Source of the DNA: Phoebastria nigripes
Taxonomy: Eukaryota > Chordata > Aves > Procellariiformes > Diomedeidae
NCBI GenBank assembly: GCA_035582835.1
Contig: JAYKAV010002442.1
Coordinates: 4,021,984-4,085,983, forward strand
Reading direction: 5' to 3'
DNA: 64,000 nucleotides
How positions within the stretch are numbered: the stretch's first letter is position 1; every line of letters starts with the position of its first letter. This document shows, one piece after another, positions 1-12,200 of this stretch. A model generated the notes under the pieces. The model had not been told where the DNA came from, made no database searches, and worked only from the letters and a program-made list of their open reading frames with translations. A program made the position numbers and the translations under genes.

Positions 1-1605
1 GTTATAAAATACCTCTAAGAAAGGGCAACACAAAATGTCTGCCTGAACAAATCATGTATGCATAAAGACAAAATTCATAGCCAGTACAGTTAGTTATGCA
101 CAGCTTGAGAAAAGGCAGGCGTTCCAAGGAAATAAGCACAGAGCTGGAAAACCTGTCCCTGTATTTTCAGACCCACAGCTGAAAGGCCAGTATCCCGGAT
201 AGCACAGCCTCCCCATTAGTGGTAAACATACAATATTTTTCAGGTCCTTCTTGAAACAATGGCATCCTCGGACAAAATATGTAACTGTCACCATTCAAAA
301 CAAAGGTACACGCTAAAGTTACGTGGGCAGGCAGCTTCTGCTAGGTATTCTTGAAGAATATAGAGGTGCATACCCACAAAGAGAGGAGAAAGGCCAGAGA
401 AACAAGCACCAAAACACAGCCAAAGCAAAAACAAGGAAGAGCTAAGAAAGAGGGGTCTGGACACTGGAAAGAGGCTTTGAATTGTTGCTTTATCGTCTTT
501 GATCATTGCTTTTTCAGGGAAACACAAGTCTGCATTTTTCTTGAAAACACAAATGGACAACAGACATCCGGCTACATCTTTTCTTTTCTTTTTTTTTTTT
601 TTTTTTTGTCCTAAAGTACCCTGATTTTGGCCCACTACCTGAAGATTGCAACAACAGTGATGGGTATTACACAACTGATTTAACACAACCAGAATTATTA
701 ATTTCCATTGCCTGTAAAATGAGTTCCACAGGTGAATTATGACTAACATATCTTTTACCACCTATGAATTCAGTCACAGTGACGAGCCTCTTATTTATGT
801 ACTAGGAAAGGAAGACTAAAACCTCAGTTTAAGTTCAACCATTTGATTCTTTATTATATTTGTCCCTCCTTATTCCCTTTCCCAAGATTTTAAGTCTCTT
901 CATATAAGAATTTTTCACATCTTTAATTATCTTCAGAAATCTTCTCCAAAGTGCCAACATGGTCCTCTTATACTGAGGAGACCAAGACTGCGCTCATTTA
1001 TTCTAGATGAAGCTGCATCTTTAACTCATATTTCATAACTATCAACATCCAGTGTTTGGTAATTTCTGTCCCATTCTTTGTATGTCCCGTAACTTTGGTT
1101 TTTTTCTCCTGGTAATTGCACCTCCAGCTCAGGTCCACAAAACCACCTGGATACCCCTGAATACAATTAATATATAAATAGCTGTTTTTCCTCTAGGATG
1201 CATTGATTCATATTTAGTCTAGACTGAATTGTTAGTCTAGACATTAGATTTAACCTTTTAGCATAATGGACGTTAATTTAGCACATATATTCGGCATTTC
1301 AGACTCTTCCATAGGATTTGGCTAAGCTCTTTCTTACGTATAATATGAAGTATCAGCGGTTTCAGTGCTCATTCTCCTTTTCAAATTTCTCAAACAAATC
1401 TTAAATGTTAGAATCTTGCACAGATCTTCGAAATGAAGTTTCACAAAAAAGCTAATAATTTTTATTTTTGGCTTCAATGTGATACATTGGCAGGTTTAGA
1501 AATAACTCACATCTGAGGTGTATTCTTCAAGGGACCCCTTTTTCCCCAACTCTGAAAAACTGTTTACCAGAGACAATAAAACCAGGTAACCCAATAGTTC
1601 CATAC
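1..1605 (-). other. FAM20B intron, left part
   Basis: This stretch lies downstream of the second coding exon in transcription order, and I found no FAM20B exon in it. It holds a T-rich run at about 579-607 and otherwise AT-rich unique sequence. The short open frames lack recognisable domains and look like chance. Confidence 0.7.
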
Positions 1606-1692
1606 CTATCCAGGTGAAAGGCTGCCACCTCTGCGTTGTGTCTGTCATAGCCAGCATATGGTTCTCCTTCCACTACATAATCCCTGGCATAT
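1606..1692 (-). CDS. FAM20B: FAM20B second coding exon (partial gene)
   Basis: This 87-nt internal exon encodes residues 126-155 of the xylosyl kinase, including the stretch [20 protein letters not shown], which I recognise as nearly invariant in vertebrate FAM20B. The minus-strand acceptor reads TTACAG before ATATGCC and the donor reads GATAG before GTATGG. The phase fits: the previous exon ends in AG and this one starts with A, giving Arg, and it again ends in AG. In FAM20 kinases the glutamate of the NAE-AAFHLDR block lies in the helix that contacts the nucleotide-binding lysine (family knowledge). The next exon, expected to start ILGFHRAP-like, is not visible in positions 1-1605, so the gene continues beyond the left edge. 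Confidence 0.96.
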
Positions 1693-4453
1693 CTGTAATT
1701 GAAATAAGTCAAATAAAGTGATTCATGCAGGATTCCCATCAACTCTGCTGTTCAGAGTAACAAGTGCAATAACAGTGCTACGTTAAACAGACTCTGGGTC
1801 ACTTTCAAAATGATTGCCAATGGGAGAGGGAAAAATTATTAATGAGATTAAATAGCGTACAGACTGCTGAAGTAGTAAATAAGGAGGAAAGGTCAGTAAT
1901 GTACAGTGGTCTCAAGAGCTTGGGAAGCGGTGCCCATTCAAACTAATGAGTCTTAATTCAACCATATGCCAAGTCACATTTAAGAACAAAGAGCACAGAC
2001 CCAGCTACAGAACAGGAGGCTATTTATACTGGAAAGCAGCAACTCCACAAATGATTTTGGGGTTAGAATGGATTGTAGATTAACATGAAAATACAATCCG
2101 CTATTGTGGAAGAAATGCCAAATGCAATCTTTAGTAGCTAGAAGATCAGCAAGCGTGAACCTGAGGACAATACTGGATATAAAAAGACCCTTTATTCTGG
2201 TGGAGAAAAGACATAATGAACAGCAAGAAATAGAAATTAGGCACTCATTACAACAACAATGGTATATTTTGATGAAGCGGTGGGCTTTTTTTTTTTTTTT
2301 TTTTTAAAATAGACATTACTTAAATAGTCAAGGCAAACACAAATTTCCGAGATTCATGACATTTGAATCAGGTCTAGATACTGCTTAAGAAGCATGCTTC
2401 AGATGAGCATAAAATACCACAATCTATACCGAGCAAATGGGTGAAATGCAATACATTTTCAAATAAAGTAAGGCCAAATTAGATTACCTATTTTCTCATT
2501 TCCATCTATGTATCAAATTGTGTAAACTGGATCATTTCCAACAGACTCAGGGTTCAAGCAGTAGCAGCAACAGTGTAAGAGAAGCCACAGTGCTCTACTT
2601 TGATGTTTTAACCCTGCTCAGAGAAGATCTGGGGCAAGACGACAGTCCATTCCATCAGTCCGAGCAAATGCTTTAGCTTCTCGGCAAGGCAGCTCAATAG
2701 AGCATTAACCAGTGCAGGATGGTATGGAGTTTTTGGGAGGAGGATTTGACAGATTCCTGCCTAATTGGAACTTACTCCAAACAAGCATCTTATTTCACAT
2801 ATACCACTGGCAGGCGATGGTAGCAACATTAATAACTTAAGCTGGATTTCAAGTAATTTTGAAATGAGATGGCTAATCCTCAGAACATCTCCTCGGAGTC
2901 AGGTCTTTTGTATGTACTTACAGCAGGCTTTTGAAAACATAGTCACATTCTGAAATGCTAAAACTTATTGGTAAAACACAACCATCTTCTTGCTTCCATG
3001 CACAGTAGGCATCTAGGCCTTTCTAGAGCAAAGGTGGCAAATCAAGAGAATTCATTCTTCCCCAACCAGTAAGTTTTCTCAAAACGGTTTTTAGTAGTAA
3101 CTTTCACATACCTTTCAGGTCAAAAGCTAGTTAAAGAGACTATCTTGCAATGACAGAACAAGACTCTGCCTACAAGCCTAGCTATTCAGCAGTCACAAAC
3201 AGAACACGGGTCTACCAGGATGGCTAAGGCCATACTGTCTAGCACTTCTATAAACTGTCTAGCACTCCTATAAACAGTCCCAGCTGCACATGTCCTTGAT
3301 GGAGCACAGTCACTGTGTTCGCCTGCACAGACATTCCATTATGGGAATGTAATTTAATGCTTGGTGAAACACTTTACAGCGCTCACTTATACAGAAAGCA
3401 CTATAGAAATGCCACGTCTTGTTACTGCATTTATTGGACGAACCGCCTGCCATACCACCAAGACTTCTGTGTGAAAGGTTCACGCTGTTTAAACGCAGCC
3501 CAGCCCCACAGTGAAGTTCCAGCCAGACCAGTAATTGACCATACAGAAACAGGGCTGGGAATTCAAGAAGTGGAGAGCAGATTTTTTTTCTCATTCTCTA
3601 ATCATTCATTAACATGACAGAAAAACTTCACGCTTGCTCAACCCAATATCCTTTGGAGAGAGATGTACTCATTCTGCAATGACAACACTTTACATTTGCA
3701 GTGCACTCTCATAAAACACACCTGCCTTACTTTTTTTACACCTTCCTTTCTTCTCCTTTTCCCCAAAGGCAAACAGTTCAAAAAGCTTTACAGACGTGCC
3801 CAAGACTCTTCATAAATGTTCAATCACGTCAAATTCCCCTGTGGATCACCGTAAACAGAGACCATACCAAGGGAGCATCACTACCTGCCCATTCTTACAT
3901 TGCTCCTCCAGTACTTGCTATTGGCAGACAGGAAACTCAGGGGCTTTCACTCTGACCTACCGAGTCATTTTTACAGTCTTCATGTAGCTACACCAGACAC
4001 CCAGCTCTACTTTTAAGACCATTGTCAACTTTCACTCCTACCCTGTTCTTGAACTGCATTCTCTCATGGCAGTTTGACATGACCCTTACTCAGAAAGAGT
4101 AGGCGAGACTTGTCTCCACACTGCCAGAACCTGCACTTCCACAATCAGGAAGATACGGCTCAGAAACGTCAGGTTTAACCAACACTCCCTCAGGGCTGAA
4201 CACAGTGATTATTTTTTTAACCTAAAGACAGGCTGTTTCAAGCATCAAAGCTATACAGCCTGAGAGACAGCTGGCACAGCAACCTAATGTTACTAGAGGA
4301 CCAGCAAGGCTCTATACTGTCTGTCTCGCCAATAACAGAGCGGCCTTTCCATTTACGTGTAAATTTGTAACTTAAACATTAATGCAACAACATGGAGATA
4401 AAAAAATTATACATAAAGCAGTTATTAATTCAGTCACTGAAGGCAATATTTAC
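1693..4453 (-). other. FAM20B intron between the two coding exons
   Basis: This 2.76-kb intron is bounded by the GTAAAT donor at 4453 and the TTACAG acceptor at 1693. It contains a 20-nt poly(T) at 2286-2305 and a small 20-bp tandem duplication at 3234-3273. Open frames on both strands at about 3310-3990 have no recognisable product. Confidence 0.85.
3234..3273. repeat. Two-copy 20-bp tandem repeat
   Basis: The unit begins ACTGTCTAGCACT and ends CTATAA. It occurs at 3234-3253 and 3254-3273 with one substitution (t to c). It looks like a recent replication-slippage duplication inside an intron. Confidence 0.9.
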
Positions 4454-4830
4454 CTCTTGGGTTTGAAGACAACCTTCTGTCCTCCTTCAAGTATTAGCAA
4501 AGCTTTCAGTTGGGTCCCTTTGTATCCCACATCAGCTTTTATTATTTTCTTTGTTGTCATGGCATGCATAACAGCCCCTAGCTCGGGCGTCTCCTCGGGA
4601 TACACTTCCCGGGGCACCACCCATTGGGCTGCAATTTCCCAAGGGGACTGCAACGTATGGTCAAGTCGGGGGTCCAGTTCTACATGGAGGCTTGCCATCA
4701 TACGGTGAAAGGCGCGCTGGTCCTCCCGGTTGGCAGCTGAGGTGTCCAGGTTGTCAATGAGGAAAACTTTTGTGAAAATGAAGATGACAAGAAGGATGGC
4801 CAACAGCACAACTCGCTGCTTTAGCTTCAT
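4454..4830 (-). CDS. FAM20B: FAM20B first coding exon: N-terminus of glycosaminoglycan xylosylkinase
   Basis: FAM20B is a Golgi type II membrane kinase that phosphorylates the 2-OH of xylose in the glycosaminoglycan-protein linkage, promoting chain extension of heparan and chondroitin sulfate proteoglycans. This exon encodes the first 125 residues and part of Arg126 of a protein of about 409 residues. It starts [19 protein letters not shown], a short cytosolic tail and signal anchor (about residues 7-26), followed by a stem and the start of the kinase fold with [10 protein letters not shown], the likely nucleotide-binding strand. The ATG at 4828-4830 sits in CACCATGA, a strong initiation context. 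An in-frame TAA lies upstream in the same exon, so longer starts are excluded. The donor is AAGAG before GTAAAT. Identity to my memory of the human protein is very high; differences cluster near residues 46-55. Confidence 0.97.
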
Positions 4831-4883
4831 GGTGACCTTCAACCCTTCTCCCCTGACCCTTTCTTCCAAGTGTTATAGGAAGT
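4831..4883 (-). other. FAM20B: FAM20B 5' UTR part of the ATG exon
   Basis: The likely acceptor is ATCTCCGATAG before ACTTCC, preceded by a C/T-rich run (CCCCTTCCTCACCC), which puts the exon start at 4883. The 53 nt up to the ATG contain the in-frame TAA that fixes the start at 4830. The first, untranslated exon would lie in the CpG island about 8.7 kb upstream. The acceptor is inferred from its pyrimidine tract and not proven. Confidence 0.65.
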
Positions 4884-5104
4884 CTATCGGAGATCAGGGT
4901 GAGGAAGGGGATGTTAGTTAATGAATTTCATTCATAACTTGCATTGTGAAAGAGGTATCACCACTGAAGCATCTTCTGGTACCCCTAAAAATAAACAAAA
5001 CACAAACTTACAAAACTGCATTCCTGCAGATCCCACCAAACTCAAAATCAAGTATTATTCTTGGAACATAAGTCTGCATTTATGTACACTTGTACCCTAA
5101 AGCC

Positions 5105-5697
5105 TGTCATGGTTTAACTCCAGCCGGCAACTAAGCCCCACACAGCCGCTCGCTCACTCCCCCCCGGTGGCATGGGGGAGAGAAATCAGCAGAGTAGAAG
5201 TGAGAAAACTCATGGGTTGAGATAAAGACAGTTTAATAAGTAAAGCAAAAGCCGCGCAAGCAAAGCAAAACAAGGAATTAATTCACTCCTTCCCACCGGC
5301 AGGCAGGTGTTCAGCCATCTCCAGGAAAGCAGGGCTCCATCACGCCTAACAGTGACTTGGGAAGACAAACGCCATCACTCCGAACGTCCCCCCCTTCCTT
5401 CCTTCTTCCCCCAGCTCTATATGCTGAGCATGACATCATATGGTATGGAATATCCCTTTGGTCAGTTGGGGTCAGCTGTCCCAGCCGTGTCCCCTCCCAG
5501 CTTCTTGTGCACCCCCAGCCTACTCGCTGGTGGGGTGGGGAGAGGAGCAGCAAAGGCCTTGACTCTGTGTAAGCCCTGCTCAGCAATTACAAAAATATCC
5601 CTGTGTTGTCAACACTGTTTCCAGCACAAATCCAAAACACAGCCCCACGCTAGCTACTATGGAAAAAATTAACTCTAGCCCAGTCAAAACCAGCACA
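5105..5697 (-). mobile_element. Solo LTR of a bird endogenous retrovirus
   Basis: This 593-bp element starts (minus strand) TGTGCTGG and ends ATGACA, the TG...CA ends of a retroviral LTR. Its ends and internal blocks match an LTR family I recognise as abundant in birds; the class is not asserted. Minus-strand landmarks are in LTR order: a CRE-like TGATGTCA at 5431-5438, a TATA-like CATATAGAG at about 5417-5425, and an ATTAAA polyadenylation hexamer at 5232-5237. A 4-bp AGCC flanks both ends, possibly a shortened or decayed target-site duplication. No gag, pol or env sequence or second LTR is nearby, so this is a solo LTR left by recombination. It lies in FAM20B intron 1 in the gene's own orientation, 222 bp upstream of the ATG exon. 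Confidence 0.88.
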
Positions 5698-6102
5698 AGC
5701 CCAAACATTTCTGTTCAAACACATGGGGTTTGCTGTCTTCCTGTAGCCTTTCAGTGATCTGCACGAAAGGGAAAATTGCCTGATAGCATCTCTACACAGC
5801 TGAAATCATAACAGCTGCAACTACCACAGGCAAGACTTTTGCAGAGAATTGTCATTTCAGTTGATGGCTCCAATTTCACAAACACTTTTCCATTAGTAAG
5901 AGAACCCACGACCTCTGGTTTCCTAAAGATTTGTCCCTCAAGAGAATGCTCCCAGGTAGATTTCCCGACATCTGACAACCGGTGAGAACAGCTGCACAGC
6001 CTAGTTTCCTGAAGGTACAAGACATAAGGACAGAATAGACTTAATTTGTTTATTGCCTCTCATTTGCTGCCACTATAATTTACCCATCTTTTTTCCATTC
6101 CT

Positions 6103-6176
6103 AAAAAAAAAAAAGAAAAAAGAAAAAAAAAAAAGAAAAAAGAAAAACAAAAAGAAAAAAAAAAAAAGAAAAAGAA
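6103..6176. repeat. A-rich (AAAAAG)n-like tract
   Basis: The tract is runs of A interrupted by single G and one C, ending in GAAGGGGGGG. On the minus strand it is a T/C-rich tract inside FAM20B intron 1. It may be the decayed tail of an old retroposon, but no body is recognisable. Confidence 0.85.
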
Positions 6177-8574
6177 GGGGGGGACATCTTTACTTCCTTG
6201 CGGTTAACTATGTATCTTCTGCAGTCAACCATAAAACCAATAACCACAAAAAAATATACAAAATATCTGTAATCTCAGCGCCAAATTAACAGGAAAAAAA
6301 AAACCCCAAAACACTAATACTGCCTCTTCTCAGAAACCTCACCTACAACACAGTTAAAGCCACATCTGTGCTTCTATATTTACAACGGGCTGCAAGACCT
6401 GCCTCACCCCTCAACAAGCCTTTGCCAGTACAGCGTTGGCATATAAGGACCACATAACACACAGTTAATCAACTGTATTTCAATTATGAGGACGGAAATT
6501 ACCTTCGTAATATTAGTTGAATGTAGTCAAAACCCAAATGGAAACAGATACTAAGGCACATCTCTGAGGAACGCTCAGAGCCAACAGAGATTTCTCTTTG
6601 CACGAGCTATGCTCATCATGAAAACCACAAATGGCACCCTGAGCTGTGGTAGGACTAATATAGAAAAGCCTTCTCATGCAATTTAACAATAAGCGTACAA
6701 ACCAGTCATTATTAATCGTGTCACTGGAAAAACAAGCTGTACAGGCTAAGTTAATTTACCAGCTGCAACCAAAGGACAGCCAGACTGTGACTTGCTGGCC
6801 AAACACAGGTCACAGCCATCTTCATTGTCCCTGTGGACCCCATGCCCTGCCTGCAAAGGTCACAGGGAGGTACAACGGTTCTGAGGGGCCTGAGCATATC
6901 GTTGAGGTACATCTCCATGGAAGATTACGGCCGTAGCAAACAGCAGATGACAGCAAGGCGCATCCTTTGAGCAAGTCATCTGTGCAGAATCAGGTTTGGC
7001 ACAGCATAAGAGTACTAGTATAAAAGCACATGCAAGCCCAAGAATGACTCCACAGCACCTTAAACAAATTTACATTAGGTCTATAGCAGACCCACCCTAC
7101 CTCCCTGCTACACAGCTCTCCTACCTTCCCGTGCATCAGCGTTAACCTTCATGCAACCCAGCTGCAAGGTAGTTCAAACAATCCAGGTTGCCGACCCACC
7201 CAAACATTAACCACCTTCTTTGGTTTGTGTGTGAACTATTGTTAGTTTTTGAGCCAATGCACAGTTTATCATCTGACTACAAAGCACCGCTACCGGTGCA
7301 ACTCAGAGAGACAAGGGAGGGCGGCACAAAACAGTCACAAAGAGCCCACCAAGAGGGACAAGGAAATTCAGTCACAAACTGTCAGATCTTCCTACTTTCA
7401 AAATCTTTTCAGCACAGCGACCAAGCTGAGCACCACTCAAAGTACAGGCGACACGCTCTGACGATGCAGAAGAGTGGCTTTCAGCCCCGTTTACCATCTG
7501 GATTTTTTTGCTGTCCTTGTGCCGCCTCAGGTGACAGCTCAGTTCAGTTTGGCCCTTCCCAATTTACACGTTTTGCCTCTTAAATACTTCCTATAAAACC
7601 TGTCCGCTGAAGCAGGAAAGAAAGTGAAAGTCTCCTAATGACAATGACTTAAAACTGAAATGTGAACAAGTGGTTTAATATTAATAGCAACCACTTACAG
7701 CAACATAAAAACCCTGTGAAGGGTAGAGGGTAGGGTGAAAGAAGGCTACCAAGTCTCAGGGATGCTTCAAACTAGTACTATGGTCCCCTGTTAACTATGT
7801 AATACTGATTTTAATCTATTGGAAAATAAGTGCTTGTGCTAACAGTGAAAGACAACAAATCACATGTTTATATGGAAATCAAGACATATTATTGTTCGTC
7901 TCAGTTCTGTTTAGGCAGCCTGTATTTCTCCAAACAGCACATCAATCTGCGTATTACACACTGCAAGCATGAGAATGAGAAGCACAGACAAGGAAGATGC
8001 ACCCGACCTGAAAGCCCTTGTTCTTGCAAATACAGACTCACCCAGAAGGAGAGTCCTAAATAATAGTATTATTCCTAAATCTAAGAAAGCAAGCAAAGCT
8101 TGTAACTGTACCCTCTCATTGTAACTTCATAATTTCACTTCTTTAAAACTAGTAATTCTAAATCATTTTGAACATTGCTGTTACCAAGATCTGCTTTCAT
8201 TCATTTTCAAAATCCATTAGAGTTTGTAAGAAGTTACACAGAAGAACACAGTTCGTTTCAGAACAGTTACTCCTCATTATGAGATATGTATACATGTAGA
8301 CATGTACTCTAAGAAAGCCTCACAGGCCGGTGTTGGCCAACTAAAGCCGGGGCCAGAAAAGTTTCATACCTTTGGAGCTCGAGCTGGGCACTCACTTTCC
8401 TAGACTTATTTTCAGGAATGCTGAGTTTCTCTAGGGGTATTCTTTTTGCGGGAGGGAGGGAGAATATAACTAAAGCCACCACTTAAATTAAAGGTCGTTT
8501 ACTTAGTTTATCTTTTGTGACAGCTTTGAAACTAATTTTGGCTGAAAACCTCTGACTATGTAGATAGAATTTAC

Positions 8575-8599
8575 AAAAAAAAAAAAAAAAAAAAAAAAA
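8575..8599. repeat. Poly(A) tract, 25 nt
   Basis: An uninterrupted A run is followed by CCCAAACCAAAAAACC. No retroposon body is recognised upstream. Confidence 0.9.
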
Positions 8600-9203
8600 C
8601 CCAAACCAAAAAACCTAAACATTTGCTATAAGACATTTCCGTAATTCCCTTAACTGAACAACCAATCCTCACCAAACATTTCTCCTGAAGTTACGCAATC
8701 ACTCCCGACATCCCAACTCAACCCCTACCCTGATTTTGCTCTCTGTAGCTTTAAGCAGGTGATTCCGCTCTGACTTTTTACTGACATCTGCCGAAATGAG
8801 TCATCAGCTGCTTTCCTCCAACAAACAACAAGACACCCCTGAGGTTGCTATGCAATCGATTTCACACGCTAGCTGCAGAGCCTGCACAATTCTCCTTAGG
8901 TGCCAACATTATGCTCCTTCCTGTACGAGCCAACAAAAATGAATCCCTTCATGAAGAAGTTTACCGCGGAGAGGAAGAACTTAAGCTTTATTGTTTTAAA
9001 TTGAAGATGGTAAGAGAGACAGTGTTGAGGTGTTGTAAGAAAATGTTTACACAGTTTTGGAAGAAGTTAATTTGAAGAAAAGGACAAGTCTTTGGAAAAG
9101 ACTTGGATTGGAAAAGAGGATTATAAAAGCTCAGGAAGCGTGAAGCTGGTCCTGGAATGAGGACGGAGATGGGAAAGGTGGCCACAGAGACAAATGAAAT
9201 AAT

Positions 9204-9240
9204 AACAACAAAACAAAAAACAAAACAAACAAACAAAAAA
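9204..9240. repeat. (AAAC)n-like simple repeat
   Basis: Units of AAAC with length slippage form an A/C-only run in FAM20B intron 1. Confidence 0.85.
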
Positions 9241-12200
9241 TTTAAAAAGGGGAAAACAGGGTGAGTTGTGAGCAGAACTCTGTGGAACAAAGGACAAAAG
9301 GGTCTAGGACAATGAAAAAAGTAAACCCAGGGATAATCTCAGAAGGAGACCCAAAAAGCAAATAGTTCCAGAAACTGGCAGGGGTGAGATGATAAGGCAA
9401 GGGTCTTCACACTTGACAAGAAGGGGCAAAGGCACAGAGTAGCCGCTTACTTCTACATAAGAGTCATGGGAATATGGGATGCACAGAATGGTACCAGGTG
9501 CTCTTTGAGCCAGAAGGCATCAGAGAAGAAAAAACCCAAATAAAGTTTTCAGAAGTCAAACAGGTTTTAAGCCTCCAACCAGAGCTAAAATGATACAATG
9601 ACAAAGTAATCCCTGTATATCTACAGTCCCAGAATAACACACGTTCCCTCCTGCTGTTGGGCAGCAGCTGCTGATCTCTTACCAATGTCAGGTAACTCTA
9701 AAAGTGGGTGGGGTTTGGGNTTTTTTTTTCCTGAGCTTCTACTTAGCATTATCTCCAGTGACCATTACTAAACAGAAGACATAATCCAAAGACTTTTGTT
9801 GCTTTACCACCCAAACGCCATCTCTATGTCACAGAAGTACAGAAAAACCCACTTCCCTCTACCATTTTACCATACCCCTGATCAAGGGGAACAGAAATAA
9901 GCAACTATGTCAGCTTTTCAATAGTGTAGTCAACTGGCAAGCTTGCTTAAGAAATGCCTCTTGTTTTTCACAACCTCTTCAGGGTATTTCCTGATGAATT
10001 TTGTCTCTCATTGCAGCCAGGTCTGTATTCTCAGCAAGTAACAAGTCTTCCAAATCATTATCCAAATAACAGCATCTTCTAAATATCACGGTGGGGTCAC
10101 TGTGCACACAAACACCTGAACTAAAGCGTGCCCACTGGCATTAAATACCAGCATCATACCACTTCACTCCCAGTTCTAAAAGCAGCATGAAACTCGCCTG
10201 TTACAATCAGCAGCAAAATCACAGCTACCGTAAGCAGCCTACAAAGTTAGCAGAAGACCATATCTCAGAAAACAATTTTTATTAGAGTCACAAGACCAAC
10301 ACTATGTCATGTACCATAATCTTATTTTTATATTATAAAGCTAGAAAGCTGCTATCTCAAAAATACTTGTGTACAATTTGCAAGGATTTTCTTATGCTCC
10401 AAATGACAAATAAAGTCTGAGGGCAGGCAAAGGTTTGGTCTGTCACCACAAGGACACAAAAAAAATCACAGCCCGAATAGACGCCAATCTGAAATAAATA
10501 TGGTTAAGTATACTCTAACTCCTGTTTAAATACAGGATTCCTCTTCCTAAATACACTATGCCTTTTGGGATCCCCTATGAAAAGGTCTTTAAAAGTTCTC
10601 CAGTAAATCCTGGAAAATGCCTTGCAGAAACAGCGTATACAATAGTGACATTTTCCTCTTCCTAAAACGTACTTCCATCTCACCAGATCAATCTTCCTTC
10701 CTATCCTCCCCTCTTCGGCAACTTTGGCCAACTCCTTGGTAGCTCATGCCTTCCCTCTCTGCGTAAGCCTTGTTATTTCAGTTTTCACAGGCAGGCTCCC
10801 ACAGACCTTTGCTTAGATTTTTCAGACTCATTCTGTCACTTCTACTCTCTGCATGCTGCCCGGTTTGCGTACGAGTTTAGTAATCCAGCGCACAAGGCTT
10901 CACGCNTATTTACTTGTCTGCTATTTCTCCAATTCTTTCTGTTAAAACCCCCGCTGTCTATAGGCAGAATCTTTGTGATGGTCTATGCTCAAACTTTCCT
11001 TTCCACATGCACAACTGCATCCCCGGTTGAGAGCTACAGTGTAGATAAAATATGAAAGATCACAAGCGTTTTAACCACTGCATTATCTATGCCTGTAACT
11101 GTAAAAGTCAGTAACTGCCCGATATATTCTCATACCTCTTCTGAGAGAAATGAAATCATTTTGTCCATCTGTCTGTCCACCTTGCCCCATTATGCTCCTT
11201 ACTAACCTTAGAATCCATTACCTACAGTTCTGCCAAATTTGTCAGAGGAATACATCCATGAGCTTTACAAAAACTACTAGCCAGATGGAAAACAACAGCA
11301 GCCTCAAGAAGCCAAGGACAACTTGGTATATATCCTCAACCTTTACCAGCAGCCGGCTGGCCACTCAGCAAACAGGAACACCCGACTCCGCCAGCTGCAC
11401 ACATAAAGATGGGGCAGATCAGGGCACGGGCAGCACCTGGNTGCAGTCCTGGGGAGAGGGAGGCTGCCTCTGGGGGTGGTAGGAGACAGTAGGATGTGGC
11501 AAACAAGTCCCCAGGAAACCAGGCTTCGTTAATTCTCCTCACAGAACAACTCTCCTTCAAGCACGGTTTCCTATGGAAACAAAGTTTATATAATCACACT
11601 TTTCACCAGTAAGCTTTCGGATCCATTGGCTAATTTCAAATACATCTGAGAGAACAGTAGATGTTTTCAAGACAGAGTTTATGTGTTTATTGGGAATTGG
11701 CAGCTGGGGAGCGCTGAGGGAAAGGCTGCAGCGCTAGCTCAACAGTTGTCTGTTCGCCTTGGCCATCTGGGCAACCAGCGTGCGCACAGCTGGTACGGGG
11801 AGGGAGCTGGAAACACTGTACGAGAAGGAAGGAATCGAAAGTACTGCAAAGCAAAACAGTATGGGACACGGGCAGGAGCCGAGGGCACCGAAGCGGAGGC
11901 TGCTGGGACCTGGTCAGAAAACAACAGAAAAGACACCAGTTTCAATACCGAGGAAATAACTCCCCCTCGCCCCCATCCCAGTTACTGAAGTTCCACCTGA
12001 CCATTGCGGGCAGACACACAACAACAACAATAAAGCAAGCTGGAAATGTTTTAGGGAGCCTTGTTCAACTTGGAAGTGAAGCCAAAGCAGTGAGAAAATC
12101 CTGTAGTTTTCCTTCTCAACTTGACGTTCTTATGTTTATTCAGTTCATACCCAAGATGGGCACCAAAAACTCAACCTGGGTCTGTATACAGACATCTGAC

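Noticed and set aside
4831..4869. N-terminal extension of FAM20B before MKLK
   Set aside because: It would need a TTG start, and an in-frame TAA lies just upstream; the ATG at 4830 has strong context and matches the known protein start.
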